Assembly (NCBI GenBank): GCA_046727435.1
Contig: JBKPCR010000461.1
Location: 1-13,565 of the forward strand
Length of the DNA stretch: 13,565 bases
Direction of reading: 5' to 3'
From: CAVPRW01 sp046727435 [NCBI: bacterium]
Lineage (GTDB): Bacteria; Tectomicrobia; Entotheonellia; J063
Made by a program: the position numbers and the translations under genes. The notes beneath the pieces were generated by a model, which made no database searches, was not told where the DNA came from, and was given only the letters and a program-made list of their open reading frames with translations. This document shows positions 12,237 to 13,565 of this stretch, piece by piece (the stretch's first letter is position 1; every line of letters starts with the position of its first letter).

Positions 12237-13565
12237 TTAGGCAATCTCCTGATAAATGGCGGCTTGCAGTTCGTGTACCGCGTGTTCAAAGCCGGCACGG
12301 GAACCGAACGGCTTGATGAGTTGGAACGGCGTGCCCATGGTGTTGAATGGGGGAATTTCCAGCATTTTGGTGTTGTCGAGGCCGGTGACGATGCCTTCGT
12401 CCTGATATTTGGCCAGCAGGGCTTCAAGCACGGCGCGGGCTTGCGGGCCGTATTGGGTGAAGATATCGCGCTTGCGCACGTTGTTGGCGCGATCACGGCG
12501 GGTGAGTGGCGGCTGGTCGAAGGCGATGTGGCAGATCAGGTCGAAGGGGTCGAGGTCTTTGCCCACTTCTTCCAGCAGCGGGTCAAGGAATAGCCCTTCT
12601 TCGGCCAGTTCTTCAATCACAGCTTCTTTGCGGTCAGCCGCTTGCCAGCGGCGCAGAAATTCGTCGAGGCTGGCGTAGTGCTGGCGGATGGTCTTGCGGC
12701 TGTAATCACGCAGGCTTTCGGTCACCAGCTTGCCACTGTCGTCGAGGTATTCCACGCGCTCGGTGAGCACGGTGACCGGCTTGCCTTTGATGTAGTACTT
12801 GGCCGGCGGCTCGGCGACACCGGGCGGCAGGGTGATGTCGACCGGTGGGTAGCCGTCAACCACAGTTTCCTCATCGCTGGGCTCGGGCGGGATGGCGTCT
12901 TCGCCATCGTCAGTCGGCGGTGCATCGTCGGGTGGGGTGACGGGGTCGCCTTCGCCCGGTTCATAAATTTGCACCGGCTCGCCGTCGAAATCGGGGTCGG
13001 CAAAGTGATTGGTGGCTTTGCGGAAGTCAACCAGGGTGAAGTAATACTTCTTGGTGTCTTCATGGACCCGCGTGCCACGCCCGACGATTTGCTTAAACTC
13101 GGTCATGGAGCCGACTTCGCGGTCGAGCACGATCAGGCGGCAGGTCTGGGCATCCACCCCGGTGGAGAGCAGGCGGGAGGTAGTGACGATCACCGGGTAT
13201 TTGGCTTCCGGATCGATGAAATTGCCGAGTTCGGCGGTGCCTTCGGGGTCGTCGCCGGTGATACGCATGACGTAGCGGGAGTTTTGCTGGGCAAGGTCGT
13301 TGTTCTCGTTAATGAAGGCCTGGCGCATGCGCGCGGCGTGTTCGGTGTCGACGCAGAAAACGATGGTCTTCTGGAAGCGGTCGCCGCTGTGCTTTAGGTA
13401 ATCCGATACCCATGTGGCGACGCTCGCCGTTCGTGCATCGATGACGAGATGGCGATCAAAGTCTTTTTGGTTGTAGAGGCGATCTACAATCTCATGGCCA
13501 TGCTGGTCGATTTCGCGCGGTTTGGGGCGGTAGCCCTCTACATCTACATCCAGATGCACTTTGAT
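12237..13565 (-). CDS. hsdR: Type I restriction subunit HsdR, C-terminal part (5' end outside window)
   Basis: The frame is open through the right edge and ends at TAA (12237), giving the last 442 residues. It contains the second RecA-like motor domain of the translocase: TIVFCVDTEHAARMRQAF, motif V-like VTTSRLLSTGVDAQ and motif VI QIVGRGTRVHED. A Pro/Asp-rich linker (PGEGDPVTPPDDAPPTDDGE, about residues 200-240) follows, then the EcoEI-type HsdR C-terminal domain (FDLICHIAFDQPPLTRRDRA, YGPQARAVLEALLAKYQDEG, FNTMGTPFQLIKPFGS) that docks HsdR to the methyltransferase. The nuclease and Walker A regions lie outside the window. HsdR uses ATP to pull DNA and cuts unmethylated DNA at distance. hsdM begins three bases downstream, so hsdR-hsdM-hsdS is one operon. 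No defect is visible in this part. Confidence 0.93.
   Translation of the reverse strand: MKVHLDVDVEGYRPKPREIDQHGHEIVDRLYNQKDFDRHLVIDARTASVATWVSDYLKHSGDRFQKTIVFCVDTEHAARMRQAFINENNDLAQQNSRYVMRITGDDPEGTAELGNFIDPEAKYPVIVTTSRLLSTGVDAQTCRLIVLDREVGSMTEFKQIVGRGTRVHEDTKKYYFTLVDFRKATNHFADPDFDGEPVQIYEPGEGDPVTPPDDAPPTDDGEDAIPPEPSDEETVVDGYPPVDITLPPGVAEPPAKYYIKGKPVTVLTERVEYLDDSGKLVTESLRDYSRKTIRQHYASLDEFLRRWQAADRKEAVIEELAEEGLFLDPLLEEVGKDLDPFDLICHIAFDQPPLTRRDRANNVRKRDIFTQYGPQARAVLEALLAKYQDEGIVTGLDNTKMLEIPPFNTMGTPFQLIKPFGSRAGFEHAVHELQAAIYQEIA

Overview
The window looks like a bacterial chromosomal accessory region of moderately high GC. Apart from the first gene, every gene reads on the minus strand. Dense insertion-sequence debris, small toxin-antitoxin-like pairs and a type I restriction-modification locus point to a Gram-negative environmental bacterium. 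The mix (Uma2, DUF433/DUF5615, DUF2283, HARBI1-type IS5 transposases) would fit Nitrospirota, Pseudomonadota or a similar lineage, but no gene here fixes the taxon.

Layout. 1-540 (+) is the membrane C-terminus of a P2-type (Ca2+-like) cation ATPase. About 784-1800 and 3464-4483 are two diverged copies of an IS5-superfamily element. Each encodes a 312-residue transposase split over two frames, with a conserved C6T5 run where a -1 frameshift would join them. Between them lies a secreted metallophosphatase (1826-2866) and a gene-poor stretch of about 600 bases. 4495-5474 is a wrecked IS66 transposase fused in frame to the tail of an unrelated Cys-rich protein. 5748-6422 is a secreted lectin-like protein.

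6534-8692 holds small accessory genes: a Uma2 nuclease whose expected catalytic Glu is Lys, a DUF433/DUF5615 antitoxin/PIN-like toxin pair, and a DUF2283 gene whose overlapping upstream partner (a RelE/barnase-like toxin candidate) is broken by two compensating frameshifts.

8725-13565 is a type I R-M operon transcribed hsdR > hsdM > hsdS > small restriction-endonuclease-like ORF. hsdR is cut by the window edge. hsdM and hsdS appear damaged: a 98-bp inverted-repeat (MITE-like) element with a TA target duplication sits in the last codons of hsdM and breaks the original hsdM/hsdS ATGA overlap. A single GAG-to-TAG change splits hsdS between its two target-recognition halves. The last ORF is a truncated N-terminal fragment. 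The locus therefore looks like a restriction system in decay, or one that now relies on a half-length HsdS. The most notable structure is the small element at 10728-10825: removing it together with one TA rebuilds the HsdM C-terminus and the ATGA coupling to hsdS exactly.
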